64,000 bases of DNA from Actinomycetota bacterium (GCA_020161815.1 JAIUOP010000001.1:248001-312000); one strand, 5' to 3'. Shown: positions 18,837 through 27,901, counted from the stretch's first letter. Made by a program: numbers and translations. Notes: generated by a model from the letters alone, not told the origin.

Positions 18837-19373
18837 TTGTCGCTCCGTGCTCGTGACCTTCGTGCCCGTGACCTTCGTGCCCGTGACCTCCGCCGCGCCG
18901 CCGTGGCCTCCGTGGCGCTCCTGGGGGCGTTGACCCTCTCCGCGTGCGGGGACACCAACGTGGCGGCGAAGTTCGACGGTCACGTCGTCACCGAGCAGGA
19001 GGTCGCCTCGGTCGTCTCCGACATCAACGAGGCCTTCCAGCCCGCCAAGCCCTACACCCCGCAGCAGGCGCTCGGGGCCCTCGTGCGTGCCCCCTACCTC
19101 ATCGACTACGCGGCCGAGCACGGCTTCCCGCAGACCGCGTCGATGGCACGCACCCAGATCCCCCTCATGGACCCCTCGGACGCCACCGTGCGCGTGCTCC
19201 AGTCCACGGCCGCGATCGACCACCTCACGCAGGCCGACCAGATCGCGCTCACCAAGGTCTTCGGCGACCTCGAGGTCGACGTGAACCCCAAGTACGGCGC
19301 CTACGACCCGACCCAGGCCGGGATCGGCAACGTGACCCCGGACTGGCTGAAGCCGGCAGCGGACAACACCTGA
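18837..19373 (+). CDS. Putative SurA-N-like lipoprotein
   Basis: A 178-residue exported lipoprotein. The signal region has an unusual n-part made of three RARDL-type repeats, a hydrophobic core and the lipobox LSAC with lipidated Cys37. The mature part begins NVAAKFDGHVVTEQEVASVVSDI, which resembles the N-terminal helical region of SurA/PpiC-type chaperones, but no peptidyl-prolyl isomerase domain follows. The likely start is TTG at 18837 with AGGAAAGG upstream; the codons for the repeats make the true start uncertain. Location between mfd and mazG is conserved in some actinobacteria, so a core envelope role is plausible but not known. Confidence 0.75.
   Translation: MSLRARDLRARDLRARDLRRAAVASVALLGALTLSACGDTNVAAKFDGHVVTEQEVASVVSDINEAFQPAKPYTPQQALGALVRAPYLIDYAAEHGFPQTASMARTQIPLMDPSDATVRVLQSTAAIDHLTQADQIALTKVFGDLEVDVNPKYGAYDPTQAGIGNVTPDWLKPAADNT
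18846..18890 (+). repeat. Three 15-bp tandem repeats in the lipoprotein signal sequence
   Basis: Units at 18846-18860, 18861-18875 and 18876-18890 are near-identical copies of CGTGCCCGTGACCTT (first unit T for C, last ends C). The period is in frame and repeats five residues (R-A-R-D-L). Confidence 0.9.
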
Positions 19374-19377
19374 TCCG

Positions 19378-20163
19378 GTGACAGCCGAGCGAGCGACCGC
19401 CGAGCCGCCGGCCGGCGGCCTCGCCCTCGTCGTCACCAGCCCTCGGGTCGCGCCCGGCCTGCTCACGCTGGCGGCGTGGCAGCTCATCGAGGAGGCAGAC
19501 CAGGTGCTGGGCGCCTCCCCGGACGAGCCCTTGGTCCACGCCGTGGTCGAGGCGGGCCTGAGCGTCACCATCCCTGAGTCGTATGCCGAGGGCTCGCCCG
19601 CGCTGGCCCGTCACCTCGTCGAGAGGGCGGGCACGGGCCCGGTGGTCTGGTTGGGTTCGGCCGACGGTGACCCGGGACTCTCGGACGCCATCGCGAGCGA
19701 GGTCTCTCGCCTTGAGTCGCCGCCCCTGGTGGAGCTCGTCGTCGGGTCGTGGGACGTGCCCGGGTCGCGGCTGCTCGACCTCGTCGCCGTCATGGACCGG
19801 TTGCGCTCGCCCGGCGGTTGCCCTTGGGATGCCGAGCAGACCCATGAGTCGCTCCTGCCCTACCTGGCCGAGGAGTCGCAGGAGTATGCCGAGGCAGTCA
19901 CCTCCGGAGACCGTCGCCACATGGCCGAGGAGCTCGGGGACGTCCTGCTCCAGGTGGTCTTCCATGCGCGGGTGGCCGAGGAGCACCCGGAGATGCCATT
20001 CGACATCGACGATGTCGCGGGCGGCCTGATCGAGAAGCTGGTCCGACGCCACCCGCACGTGTTCGCCGACGTCGAGGCCCACACGGCCGAGGAGGTGGCC
20101 GCGAACTGGCAGCGGATCAAGGCGGAGGAGAAGGCCGCGCGAGCAGGCTTGTCCTCGGAATGA
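19378..20163 (+). CDS. mazG: Nucleoside triphosphate pyrophosphohydrolase MazG
   Basis: A 261-residue protein. The MazG all-alpha hydrolase domain lies at about residues 135-240: VMDRLRSPGGCPWDAEQTHESL, LAEESQEYAEAV (the E-E-x-x-E metal motif) and MAEELGDVLLQVVFHARVAEE. Residues 1-115 form an additional N-terminal domain as in mycobacterial MazG. It hydrolyses abnormal or excess NTPs, limiting mutagenesis. The GTG start at 19378 lies four bases after the lipoprotein stop. Normally eno follows soon; here a kinase and a glycosidase gene intervene. Confidence 0.93.
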   Translation: MTAERATAEPPAGGLALVVTSPRVAPGLLTLAAWQLIEEADQVLGASPDEPLVHAVVEAGLSVTIPESYAEGSPALARHLVERAGTGPVVWLGSADGDPGLSDAIASEVSRLESPPLVELVVGSWDVPGSRLLDLVAVMDRLRSPGGCPWDAEQTHESLLPYLAEESQEYAEAVTSGDRRHMAEELGDVLLQVVFHARVAEEHPEMPFDIDDVAGGLIEKLVRRHPHVFADVEAHTAEEVAANWQRIKAEEKAARAGLSSE

Positions 20164-20206
20164 GCCAGTGCTGCGCGATCGGGCCCGTGGGTCGCGAGCG
20201 CTGACC

Positions 20207-20212
20207 TATTCT
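20207..20212 (+). promoter_or_regulatory. Putative -10 element of a leaderless promoter
   Basis: TATTCT lies six bases before the GTG of the HTH-kinase gene, in otherwise GC-rich sequence. No ribosome-binding site is visible, so transcription probably begins at the start codon. Confidence 0.55.
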
Positions 20213-20218
20213 GGGGCC

Positions 20219-21367
20219 GTGCCCCTCTCCTCCCGCGACCGCGCGGTGCTCGCCGCGGTGCGCCGGAACCCCCGGATCTCGGTCACCGATCTCTCGCTCG
20301 CGCTCGATGTGCCCTCGGCCGCCGTCAGGGAGTCCCTCGACGTCCTCGAGACCGCCGGCTTCGTCAGCGGTCGCGGCTTCCTCGTCGGCGCCCGGCGCCC
20401 GATCGTCGTCATCGGGGGAGCCGTCATGGACGTCAAGATGCAGACGGCCGCGCCGGCCCTGATCCGCACGAGCAACCCGGGTCGGGCCTCGTGGACGCCG
20501 GGTGGGGTGGGTCGCAACATCGCCGAGAACCTCGCGCGGCTGGGGGCGCTGGTCGAGCTCGTCGCGCCCATCGGGGCGGACCCGCCGGGCATCGAGCTGG
20601 CCGACCGCACCCGACAGGCCGGCGTGGGCGTGGACCGGCTGATCCGCACGACCCACGCCACCGGCATCTACTGCGCCGTGGTGGACAGCTCGGGCGAGCT
20701 CGTCATCGGCGTCTCCGACATGGAGGGCACAGACCAGATGACGGTGCGCATGCTCGCCCCGCACCAGGACCTCGTCTCACGCGCCGAGCTCGTCATCCTC
20801 GACGGCAACCTCCCCGCACCCGTGACCGGCTGGGTGCTGGACTTCGTCGCCGCCTCCCGCGTCCCGGTCGTCATCGACCCGGTCAGCGTCGCCAAGGCCG
20901 CGCCCCTGGCGACGACCCTCGCCCCGCGCCGCCCCGTGCACACCATCACGCCCAACCTCGACGAGCTGGCAGCCATCGTCGGCCTGCCGGTGCCGAACGA
21001 GACCGAGGCGATCGTGGCGGCCGCTGCCCAGGCCCACGACCTGGGCGTGGCGCACGTCTGGGTCCGCCGTGGCCCCCTCGGCAGCCTGCTCTCGTCCCGG
21101 GAGGAGGGCAGCGCCCAGTCCGTGGTCGAGCTGGCCGCACCCGCCGCCACCGTCATCGACGTCACCGGCGCCGGGGACTCGATGACCGCCGGCTTCGTCC
21201 ACGCCTGGCTGGCCACGGGCGACGTCGTCGAGGCCGCGCGCTTCGGCCAGGCCCTGGCCTCGCTCACCGTCGAGTCCATCCACACCGTCCGACCCGACCT
21301 CAGCGAGGACCTCGTCGAGGCCCGCCTCGCCCGCACCGACCCCGCCCGACTCCGAGGAGCCCGATGA
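20219..21367 (+). CDS. PfkB-family carbohydrate kinase with N-terminal helix-turn-helix, probable pseudouridine kinase
   Basis: A 382-residue fusion. Residues 1-55 form a winged helix (RDRAVLAAVRRNPRISVTDL, then LDVPSAAVRESLDVLETAGFV), the rest is a ribokinase-type kinase starting RPIVVIGGAVMDV, with substrate-binding TPGGVGRNIAENLARLG and the catalytic DVTGAGDSMTAGF near residue 325. It overlaps psuG by four bases, so pseudouridine phosphorylation followed by cleavage to uracil and ribose-5-phosphate is the likely pathway. The GTG at 20219 is chosen over an upstream frame because of the -10 element. The HTH could make the enzyme its own regulator; that is inference. Confidence 0.87.
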   Translation: MPLSSRDRAVLAAVRRNPRISVTDLSLALDVPSAAVRESLDVLETAGFVSGRGFLVGARRPIVVIGGAVMDVKMQTAAPALIRTSNPGRASWTPGGVGRNIAENLARLGALVELVAPIGADPPGIELADRTRQAGVGVDRLIRTTHATGIYCAVVDSSGELVIGVSDMEGTDQMTVRMLAPHQDLVSRAELVILDGNLPAPVTGWVLDFVAASRVPVVIDPVSVAKAAPLATTLAPRRPVHTITPNLDELAAIVGLPVPNETEAIVAAAAQAHDLGVAHVWVRRGPLGSLLSSREEGSAQSVVELAAPAATVIDVTGAGDSMTAGFVHAWLATGDVVEAARFGQALASLTVESIHTVRPDLSEDLVEARLARTDPARLRGAR

Positions 21368-22290
21368 CGATCCACCCGATGCTCGCCCTGACCGACGAGG
21401 TGCGCTCGGCGCTCGCCGAGGCGCGCGCCGTCGTCGCCCTCGAGTCGACGATCATCAGCCACGGCATGCCCTATCCCCGCAATGTGGCCATGGCCCGCGA
21501 GGTCGAGGACATCGTCCGGGAGGGCGGAGCGGTGCCGGCGACGATCGCGGTGCTCGACGGCATACCGCGCATCGGCCTGTCGGCCGACGAGCTCGAGCTG
21601 CTCGGCTCGGCCCCCGACGTCGCCAAGGTGAGCATTCGCGACCTGCCGCACGTCGTGGCGACCAGGGCGCACGGCGCGACCACCGTCGCGAGCACGATGC
21701 GGCTGGCGGCGCTCGCCGGCATCCGGGTCTTCGTCACCGGCGGGCTCGGCGGCGTGCACCAGGGCGCGACCGACTCGATGGACGAGTCCGCGGACCTCAC
21801 CGAGCTCGGGCGCACCGACGTCGCGGTCGTCTGCGCCGGGGTGAAGTCGATCCTCGACATCGGCCTGACCCTCGAGCGGCTCGAGACCCTCGGGGTGCCG
21901 GTCGTCGGCTACGGCACCAGCGACTTCCCGTCCTTCTACTCCCGCACGAGTGACTTCTCGGCGCCGCTGCGCGCCGACGACCCGGCGACCCTCGCGGCGA
22001 TGATGCGCGCCAAGTGGGACCTCGGGCTCGAGGGCGGCATCGTCGTGGCCAACCCCGTGCCCGAGGCCGAGGAGATGTCGCGCGCCGACATCGACGGCCT
22101 CATCGCGACGGCCCTGGCCGAGTGCGGGCAGCGCGGGATCACCGGCAAGGACATCACCCCCTTCCTCCTCGGCCGGATCGTCGAGCTCTCGGGCGGGCGG
22201 TCGCTGGAGACCAATATCGCCCTGGTGCGCAACAACGCCCGCCTCGGTGCGGCCCTGGCCGTCGCGTATGCCGGGGCCGCCCCGCGCTGA
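21364..22290 (+). CDS. psuG: Pseudouridine-5'-phosphate glycosidase
   Basis: A 308-residue enzyme that cleaves the C-C glycosidic bond of pseudouridine 5'-phosphate. Family segments are intact: ALESTIISHGMPYPRN at the start, ATRAHGATTVASTM with the catalytic-region residues, FVTGGLGGVHQGA, VVCAGVKSILDI and the Asn-rich SLETNIALVRNNARLGA at the end. The ATG overlaps the kinase stop, giving a two-gene pseudouridine salvage operon. No pseudouridine transporter is visible nearby. Insertion of this pair between mazG and eno differs from the usual order. Confidence 0.95.
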   Translation: MTIHPMLALTDEVRSALAEARAVVALESTIISHGMPYPRNVAMAREVEDIVREGGAVPATIAVLDGIPRIGLSADELELLGSAPDVAKVSIRDLPHVVATRAHGATTVASTMRLAALAGIRVFVTGGLGGVHQGATDSMDESADLTELGRTDVAVVCAGVKSILDIGLTLERLETLGVPVVGYGTSDFPSFYSRTSDFSAPLRADDPATLAAMMRAKWDLGLEGGIVVANPVPEAEEMSRADIDGLIATALAECGQRGITGKDITPFLLGRIVELSGGRSLETNIALVRNNARLGAALAVAYAGAAPR

Positions 22291-22365
22291 GAGCGTCGAC
22301 TCCGCGCGGTTGGCTGCCTTCGGTCCACGGGCGGGTTGGTGAAAGCGATGCCGCAGCCCGCCCGA

Positions 22366-23736
<1,371 letters not shown>

Positions 23737-23743
23737 TCCTGTC

Positions 23744-24340
23744 GTGGTGACCGGGCGGGGACGCACGAAGCCGGGGGCACGCACGACGCGCCCGGCCTCG
23801 GCGCGCCCCGCCCGCACCCGCGGGGAAGGCAGTCGCCGCCTCGGTGCTGCCGCCTCGGCGACCACGGCGGCGATGTCGGCCGCGTCGAGTGCGGCCCAAC
23901 GAGCGGCCGTCGGCGTCCCCGCAGTGGCCGGCTGGCGGGCCCGCGTCGACCGGGCGCGACGGGATGCCCGGCTGCGGCGCTACCTCCTGCTCGGCGCCGC
24001 CCTGCTGTTCCTGGGGATCCTCGTCGGTCCCACCCTCAAGGCCTACATCGGCCAGCGCCAGGAGATCTCGGCGCTGCGCGAGCAGGTCGCGACCCAGACC
24101 AAGGCCGTCGACGAGCTCAAGGCCGAGCAGGCGCGATGGCAGGACCCGGCCTACATCGAGCAGCAGGCGCGCGAGCGACTGAAGTTCGTCAAGGTGGGGG
24201 AGAAGGCCTACACCGTCATCGATCCCGAGGACACGCGCGCCGAGGTCGACGGGATGGCCAGCGCTCCCCGGGACAGCGCGTGGTACGTCACCGTCTGGTC
24301 CTCGCTCAAAGCCGCCGACGCGCCGGCCGCGGCGCCGTGA
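23744..24340 (+). CDS. FtsB/DivIC-type septum formation initiator
   Basis: A 198-residue bitopic membrane protein. A long basic, Ala/Arg-rich cytoplasmic region (1-75) is followed by one membrane segment at about 78-97 (YLLLGAALLFLGILVGPTL), then a coiled coil (GQRQEISALREQVATQTKAVDELKAE in two parts) and the conserved motif DPAYIEQQARERLKFVKVGEKAY. FtsB-like proteins link early and late divisome components outside the membrane. GTG start at 23744, seven bases after eno; stop overlaps the next gene. Position and motif agree with Rv1024-type proteins. Confidence 0.9.
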   Translation: MVTGRGRTKPGARTTRPASARPARTRGEGSRRLGAAASATTAAMSAASSAAQRAAVGVPAVAGWRARVDRARRDARLRRYLLLGAALLFLGILVGPTLKAYIGQRQEISALREQVATQTKAVDELKAEQARWQDPAYIEQQARERLKFVKVGEKAYTVIDPEDTRAEVDGMASAPRDSAWYVTVWSSLKAADAPAAAP

Positions 24341-24903
24341 CCGCCCACCCGGCTCCCACGCCTCCCTCTCCCGCCGACCTCGCCGCGGTCGGGGTGCAGC
24401 TGGGGCGCGAGCCCCGTGGCGTCGTCGAGGTGGCCCACCGCTGTCCGTGCGGCGCCCCGGACGTCGTGCGCACCCTTCCGCGCCTTCCCGACGGGACCCC
24501 CTTCCCCACCTCCTTCTATGCCACCTGCCCGCGCCTCACCGGTGCCATCAGCACCCTCGAGGGCGACGGCGTGATGAAGGAGATGAGCGCCCGGCTCGCC
24601 TCCGACCCCGACCTGGCCAGTGCGTATGCCGCGGCGCACGAGGACTACCTGGCGCGCCGCTCCCAGCTCGGCCAGGTGCCCGAGATCGACGGCATCTCCG
24701 CCGGTGGGATGCCCACGCGGGTCAAGTGCCTGCACGTCCTCGTCGGGCACGCCCTCGGTGCCGGCCCCGGGGTCAACCCCCTCGGTGACGAGGCGCTGGC
24801 CCTCCTGCCGCCCTGGTGGTCGGCCGGCTCCTGCTGCCTCGAGGCGGTTGGGTCCGACGAGCGCGAGTCGGCCGGCACACAGCAGCCGGAGGGATCGCCG
24901 TGA
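24337..24903 (+). CDS. DUF501 family protein
   Basis: A 188-residue protein of unknown biochemical function. The family pattern is clear: a cysteine pair in VAHRCPCGAPDVVRT, TPFPTSFYATCPRLTGAISTLE and the histidine-cysteine region TRVKCLHVLVGHALGAGPGVNPLGDEAL. These residues suggest metal or nucleotide binding, which is untested. It is locked between ftsB and ppx by GTGA overlaps on both sides, an arrangement conserved through actinobacteria and suggesting a link with polyphosphate metabolism or division. Confidence 0.92.
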   Translation: MTAHPAPTPPSPADLAAVGVQLGREPRGVVEVAHRCPCGAPDVVRTLPRLPDGTPFPTSFYATCPRLTGAISTLEGDGVMKEMSARLASDPDLASAYAAAHEDYLARRSQLGQVPEIDGISAGGMPTRVKCLHVLVGHALGAGPGVNPLGDEALALLPPWWSAGSCCLEAVGSDERESAGTQQPEGSP

Positions 24904-25853
24904 CGCGCGTCGCCGCGATCGACTGCGGCACCAACTCGATCCGCCTGCTCGTCGCCGACGTCGTCACCTCGGCCGAGGGCCGACGGCTGACGGACCTGCA
25001 CCGCGAGATGGAGGTGGTCCGGCTCGGCTACGGCGTGGACCGCACCGGCGTGATCGACCCGGCGGCGATGGAACGCACCCTCGTCGCGGTCGAGCGCCAT
25101 GCCCGCATCTGCCGAGAGCTCGGCGCCGAGCAGGTGAGGTTCGTCGCGACGAGCGCGTCGCGGGATGCCCAGAACGCCGCGGACTTCGTGGCCGGCGTCC
25201 ACCAGGCCTTCGGCGACTTCGACGTCACTCCCGAGGTGGTGAGCGGGGAGGAGGAGGCGCAGCTCTCCTTCTCGGGGGCCACCGGCGACCTGCTGGCGGC
25301 CGGGATCCCGGGCCCCTATCTCGTCATCGACCTCGGCGGGGGGTCGACCGAGTTCGTTCGCGGCACCGAGCAGGTCGAGGCCGGTCTCTCGCTCGACATC
25401 GGGTCGGTGCGGATGACCGAGCGCCACCTGCACTCCGACCCGCCCACGCCGGCCGAGGTGGCCGCCGCGACGGCGGACATCGAGGCGGCCATCGACGCGG
25501 CGGAGGCCAGCGTTCCGCTGACCGACATCGGCACGGTGGTCGGCCTGGCCGGCTCGATCACGACGGTGACGGCCCACGCCCTGGGGCTCACGGCATACGA
25601 ATCGGCCGCCATCCACCTTGCCCGCGCTGACCGGGCGACCCACATCGCGGCCGCGACCGACCTGCTCGAACGCTCGCGGGCTGCGCGGGCGGGCCTGGGA
25701 TTCATGCACCCCGGGCGGGTCGACGTCATCGGCGCCGGTGCGCTCATCTGGCGCCAGATCCTGCGCCGGGTCGAGCTGCGTTCGCCCGGGGCCGGTGTCG
25801 TCGTCTCCGAGCACGACATCCTCGACGGCATCGCGCTCTCGATCGCCCCCTGA
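24900..25853 (+). CDS. Ppx/GppA family exopolyphosphatase
   Basis: A 317-residue single ASKHA-fold phosphatase, shorter than E. coli Ppx and like mycobacterial Ppx2/Rv1026. VAAIDCGTNSIRLLVAD is the first phosphate-binding loop, ATSASRDAQNAADFV the region around the acidic cluster, VSGEEEAQLSF carries the catalytic Glu, and VIDLGGGSTEF is the second phosphate loop. It hydrolyses polyphosphate ends or pppGpp; the short form lacks the C-terminal HD-like domain. The GTG start overlaps DUF501. No terminator is obvious after it. Confidence 0.93.
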   Translation: MTRVAAIDCGTNSIRLLVADVVTSAEGRRLTDLHREMEVVRLGYGVDRTGVIDPAAMERTLVAVERHARICRELGAEQVRFVATSASRDAQNAADFVAGVHQAFGDFDVTPEVVSGEEEAQLSFSGATGDLLAAGIPGPYLVIDLGGGSTEFVRGTEQVEAGLSLDIGSVRMTERHLHSDPPTPAEVAAATADIEAAIDAAEASVPLTDIGTVVGLAGSITTVTAHALGLTAYESAAIHLARADRATHIAAATDLLERSRAARAGLGFMHPGRVDVIGAGALIWRQILRRVELRSPGAGVVVSEHDILDGIALSIAP

Positions 25854-25925
25854 CCGGTCTCCATCGCCCTCGACACGCCGGACCCCACCTCTGGACAACT
25901 GGTGTTCTTGTCTGCACACTAATGC

Positions 25926-25939
25926 GCAGTACGCAGTAC
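25926..25939. promoter_or_regulatory. Direct repeat upstream of padR
   Basis: GCAGTAC occurs twice head to tail 22 bases before the padR ATG, in a locally AT-richer region following TTGTCTGCACACTAATGC. It is a candidate site for PadR autoregulation. Confidence 0.4.
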
Positions 25940-25961
25940 CGCGCGAGATGAAGGACGGGCC

Positions 25962-26294
25962 ATGGACAACACGCAACTCGTGAAGGGGGTGCTGGACCTG
26001 GCCGTGCTCGCCGTCGTCGCCGATGCCGACGGCTACGGCTACGACGTCGTGCGGCGACTGCGCACCGCGGGCCTCGAGGACGTCGGTGACGCCTCGGTCT
26101 ACGGCACGCTGCGCCGGCTCTACGCCGCGGGGGCGCTCTCGTCCTACGTCGTGCCCTCCGACGAGGGGCCGCACCGCAAGTACTACGGGATCAACGCCCA
26201 GGGCCGCTCGATGCTCGAGTCGCAGGGCCGCACGTGGGGCGATTTCGCCCGCACCATGGAGAAGTTGCTCGCTGGGGCAGGGGTTGCATCATGA
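25962..26294 (+). CDS. PadR family transcriptional regulator
   Basis: A 110-residue minimal PadR (subfamily with only the winged helix and one dimerisation helix). MDNTQLVKGVLDLAVLAVV starts the first helix, YGYDVVRRLRT and ASVYGTLRRLYAAGAL hold the recognition region, and RKYYGINAQGRSMLE forms the wing. The ATGA overlap with the following membrane gene shows a coupled operon. Such PadR genes commonly regulate the membrane protein they accompany. The inducer is unknown. Confidence 0.92.
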   Translation: MDNTQLVKGVLDLAVLAVVADADGYGYDVVRRLRTAGLEDVGDASVYGTLRRLYAAGALSSYVVPSDEGPHRKYYGINAQGRSMLESQGRTWGDFARTMEKLLAGAGVAS

Positions 26295-27376
26295 ACGAGT
26301 CCGTCGTCCTCCCCGCGCGCGAGGCGATCCACTCCTATGTCGCGCACGTGCGGCTGCACCTGTCCGACCTCCCCGCCGAGGAGCTCGACGAGCTCGTCGG
26401 CGGCCTCGAGGCCGATCTCGCCGAGCGGGCCGCCGAGCTGCCCGCGGGCAGTGACCTCACCTCGTCGTTCGGCGCACCGGAGGTGTATGCCGCAGAGCTA
26501 CGTTCCGCTGCCGGCCTGCCTCCCCGTGTGACCGGGGCGCCGATCGCCCCTCGCCGCAACGGTCTTCGTGAGGTCGAGGCGAGTGTGCGCGCAGACCGTG
26601 ACCGCTGGCTGGTGCGCTGGCCGTGGCTGAAGGACCTGCGTCCGGCGTGGTGGCTGGCGCGCGGCGCGATGGCCGGACTGTTCCCGATCTGGTGGGTGGG
26701 AGTCGGCCTGCGCAACCCAGTGGCTTGGCTCTTCGTGCTCGGCGGTGCGGCCGTGTCCTTCGCCTGGTCACGCCGCGACCCCGCGCCCTCGTCGTGGTCC
26801 AACCGGTTGCTCGTCCTGGGCAACGTGGCTGCTGTGCTGCTCGTCCTGCCCTTCCTCGCGTTGCTCCCCGCCCGGGTGAGCCAGGGACCCGAGGTGATCT
26901 ACGAGTCCTCTCCCGGTCCGGTCAGCGGCGACTCCGGGGTGTGGGTCAACGGCGAGGCCGCCCTGAACCTCTATGCCTATGACGCCGAGGGCAACCGCAT
27001 CGACAACGTCCGCCTGTTCAACCAGTACGGCCAGGCCGTGTCGGTGCCGAGTGAGGCGTGGTTCAACCTCCCGCCGGACCAGCAGCCACCGATGACCCAG
27101 AACGGGACGTTCGAGGTCAACGGCGCGGTCTTCCCGGTGCGCTGGGGGAGCCGGACCGGCTGGGAGGCCTCGGCGGGCGGTCAGTGGGAGCCGCCGGTGA
27201 AGATCTCGACCCTGCCGCCGACGGCCGGGCCCGCCACGTCCGGCGCATCGACTCCGGGCGCATCGACTTCGGGCCCTCCGCCCATGCCGGATGCGCAGGC
27301 CTCCTCCGACCCCTCACCCTTGCCGGGGTCTGCCGACCCGGCGCAAGCCTCACCGTCGCCGAGCGCGACGCCGTGA
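26291..27376 (+). CDS. Membrane protein with N-terminal HAAS-like domain, PadR partner
   Basis: A 361-residue protein. Residues 10-75 form a helical domain (YVAHVRLHLSDLPAEELDELVGGLEADL) resembling the HAAS signalling domain usually found next to PadR regulators. About three to four hydrophobic segments lie between 118 and 200. The C-terminal part (205-310) is probably outside the cell and beta-rich (VNGEAALNLYAYDAEGNRIDN), followed by a Pro/Ser/Ala-rich tail of about 50 residues. It starts inside the padR stop. A membrane sensor or stress-response role with PadR is inference; the outer domain is not recognised. Confidence 0.7.
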   Translation: MNESVVLPAREAIHSYVAHVRLHLSDLPAEELDELVGGLEADLAERAAELPAGSDLTSSFGAPEVYAAELRSAAGLPPRVTGAPIAPRRNGLREVEASVRADRDRWLVRWPWLKDLRPAWWLARGAMAGLFPIWWVGVGLRNPVAWLFVLGGAAVSFAWSRRDPAPSSWSNRLLVLGNVAAVLLVLPFLALLPARVSQGPEVIYESSPGPVSGDSGVWVNGEAALNLYAYDAEGNRIDNVRLFNQYGQAVSVPSEAWFNLPPDQQPPMTQNGTFEVNGAVFPVRWGSRTGWEASAGGQWEPPVKISTLPPTAGPATSGASTPGASTSGPPPMPDAQASSDPSPLPGSADPAQASPSPSATP

Positions 27377-27494
27377 GAAGCCGGCCCGGGTGGTCGGCGC
27401 GGAACAGGGGCCGCGCCACCACCCGGGCCGATGACCTCCCCGTTCATGGCCCGCCCGGCCCGAGCTCCGGTCCGGGCCTGCGCAGGCCTTCTTC

Positions 27495-27556
27495 GTCGAG
27501 ATAGAGCAACACTCCCGGGAAATGGGCGTTTCCCCGGAGTGTTGCTCTATCTCGAC
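27495..27556. repeat. Long palindrome, 21-bp perfect arms plus inner stem
   Basis: 27495-27515 is the exact reverse complement of 27536-27556. Inside, one C-C mismatch is followed by GGGAAA (27517-27522) and TTTCCC (27529-27534) around loop TGGGCG, so 27 of 28 positions pair. It lies 118 bases after the membrane protein stop and could terminate it, but the arms are much longer and AT-richer than the ordinary terminators of this window. Confidence 0.9.
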
Positions 27557-27604
27557 TGAGGTCGGGGCCGGGACGGCAGGGGGTGGGCAGCAGGGGCGGT
27601 GGCC

Positions 27605-27610
27605 TAGATT
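27605..27610 (+). promoter_or_regulatory. Putative -10 element of tRNA-Leu
   Basis: TAGATT lies six bases before the first base of the mature tRNA, so transcription may start at or next to the mature 5' end. Confidence 0.5.
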
Positions 27611-27616
27611 GGGCAC

Positions 27617-27691
27617 GCCCCCGTAGCCCAACTGGCAGAGGCCGGCGACTTAAAATCGCTCCAGGTGCGGGTTCGATTCCCGTCGGGGGCG
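27617..27691 (+). tRNA. tRNA with anticodon UAA (Leu), short variable loop
   Basis: Acceptor GCCCCCG (27617-27623) pairs with CGGGGGC (27684-27690), discriminator G27691. Anticodon stem GGCGA/TCGCT closes loop CTTAAAA, giving anticodon TAA. T arm GCGGG-TTCGATT-CCCGT. The variable region is only six bases (CCAGGT), whereas bacterial leucine tRNAs are class II with a long variable arm. Position after ppx matches the neighbourhood of bldA, the Leu(UAA) tRNA near eno in Streptomyces. CCA is not encoded. Confidence 0.82.
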
Positions 27692-27792
27692 CTCGCTGGC
27701 GCGAGCCCCCCCGCCAGGACCCACCGTCGGGGGCGCTCGCTGGCGCGAGCCCCCCCGCCAGGACCCACCGTCGGGGGCGCTCGCTGGCGCGA
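27681..27792 (+). repeat. 44-bp tandem repeat beginning with the tRNA 3' end
   Basis: Two full units (27681-27724, 27725-27768) and a partial one (27769-27792) are identical. Each begins CGTCGGGGGCG, the last 11 bases of the tRNA, and contains GGGGG-GCTCG pairing with CGAGC-CCCCC (one-base bulge), so each copy also carries a terminator-like hairpin. Confidence 0.92.
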
Positions 27793-27901
27793 TCATCGAA
27801 AGGCGATGGCTGGGGACGGGGAACTCTTCGGGCCGGTTCCGTTGTTTAGGCTGTGACGACGACGGATGACCACCATCCGCCCCGACCATCACGGAGGACC
27901 G

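Noticed and set aside
18837..19373. Full peptidyl-prolyl isomerase of the PpiC/SurA type
   Set aside because: The protein is too short and has no parvulin domain; only the N-terminal region looks similar.
27681..27792. Tandem repeat as a CRISPR array
   Set aside because: The units are directly adjacent with no variable spacers, and no cas gene is in the window.
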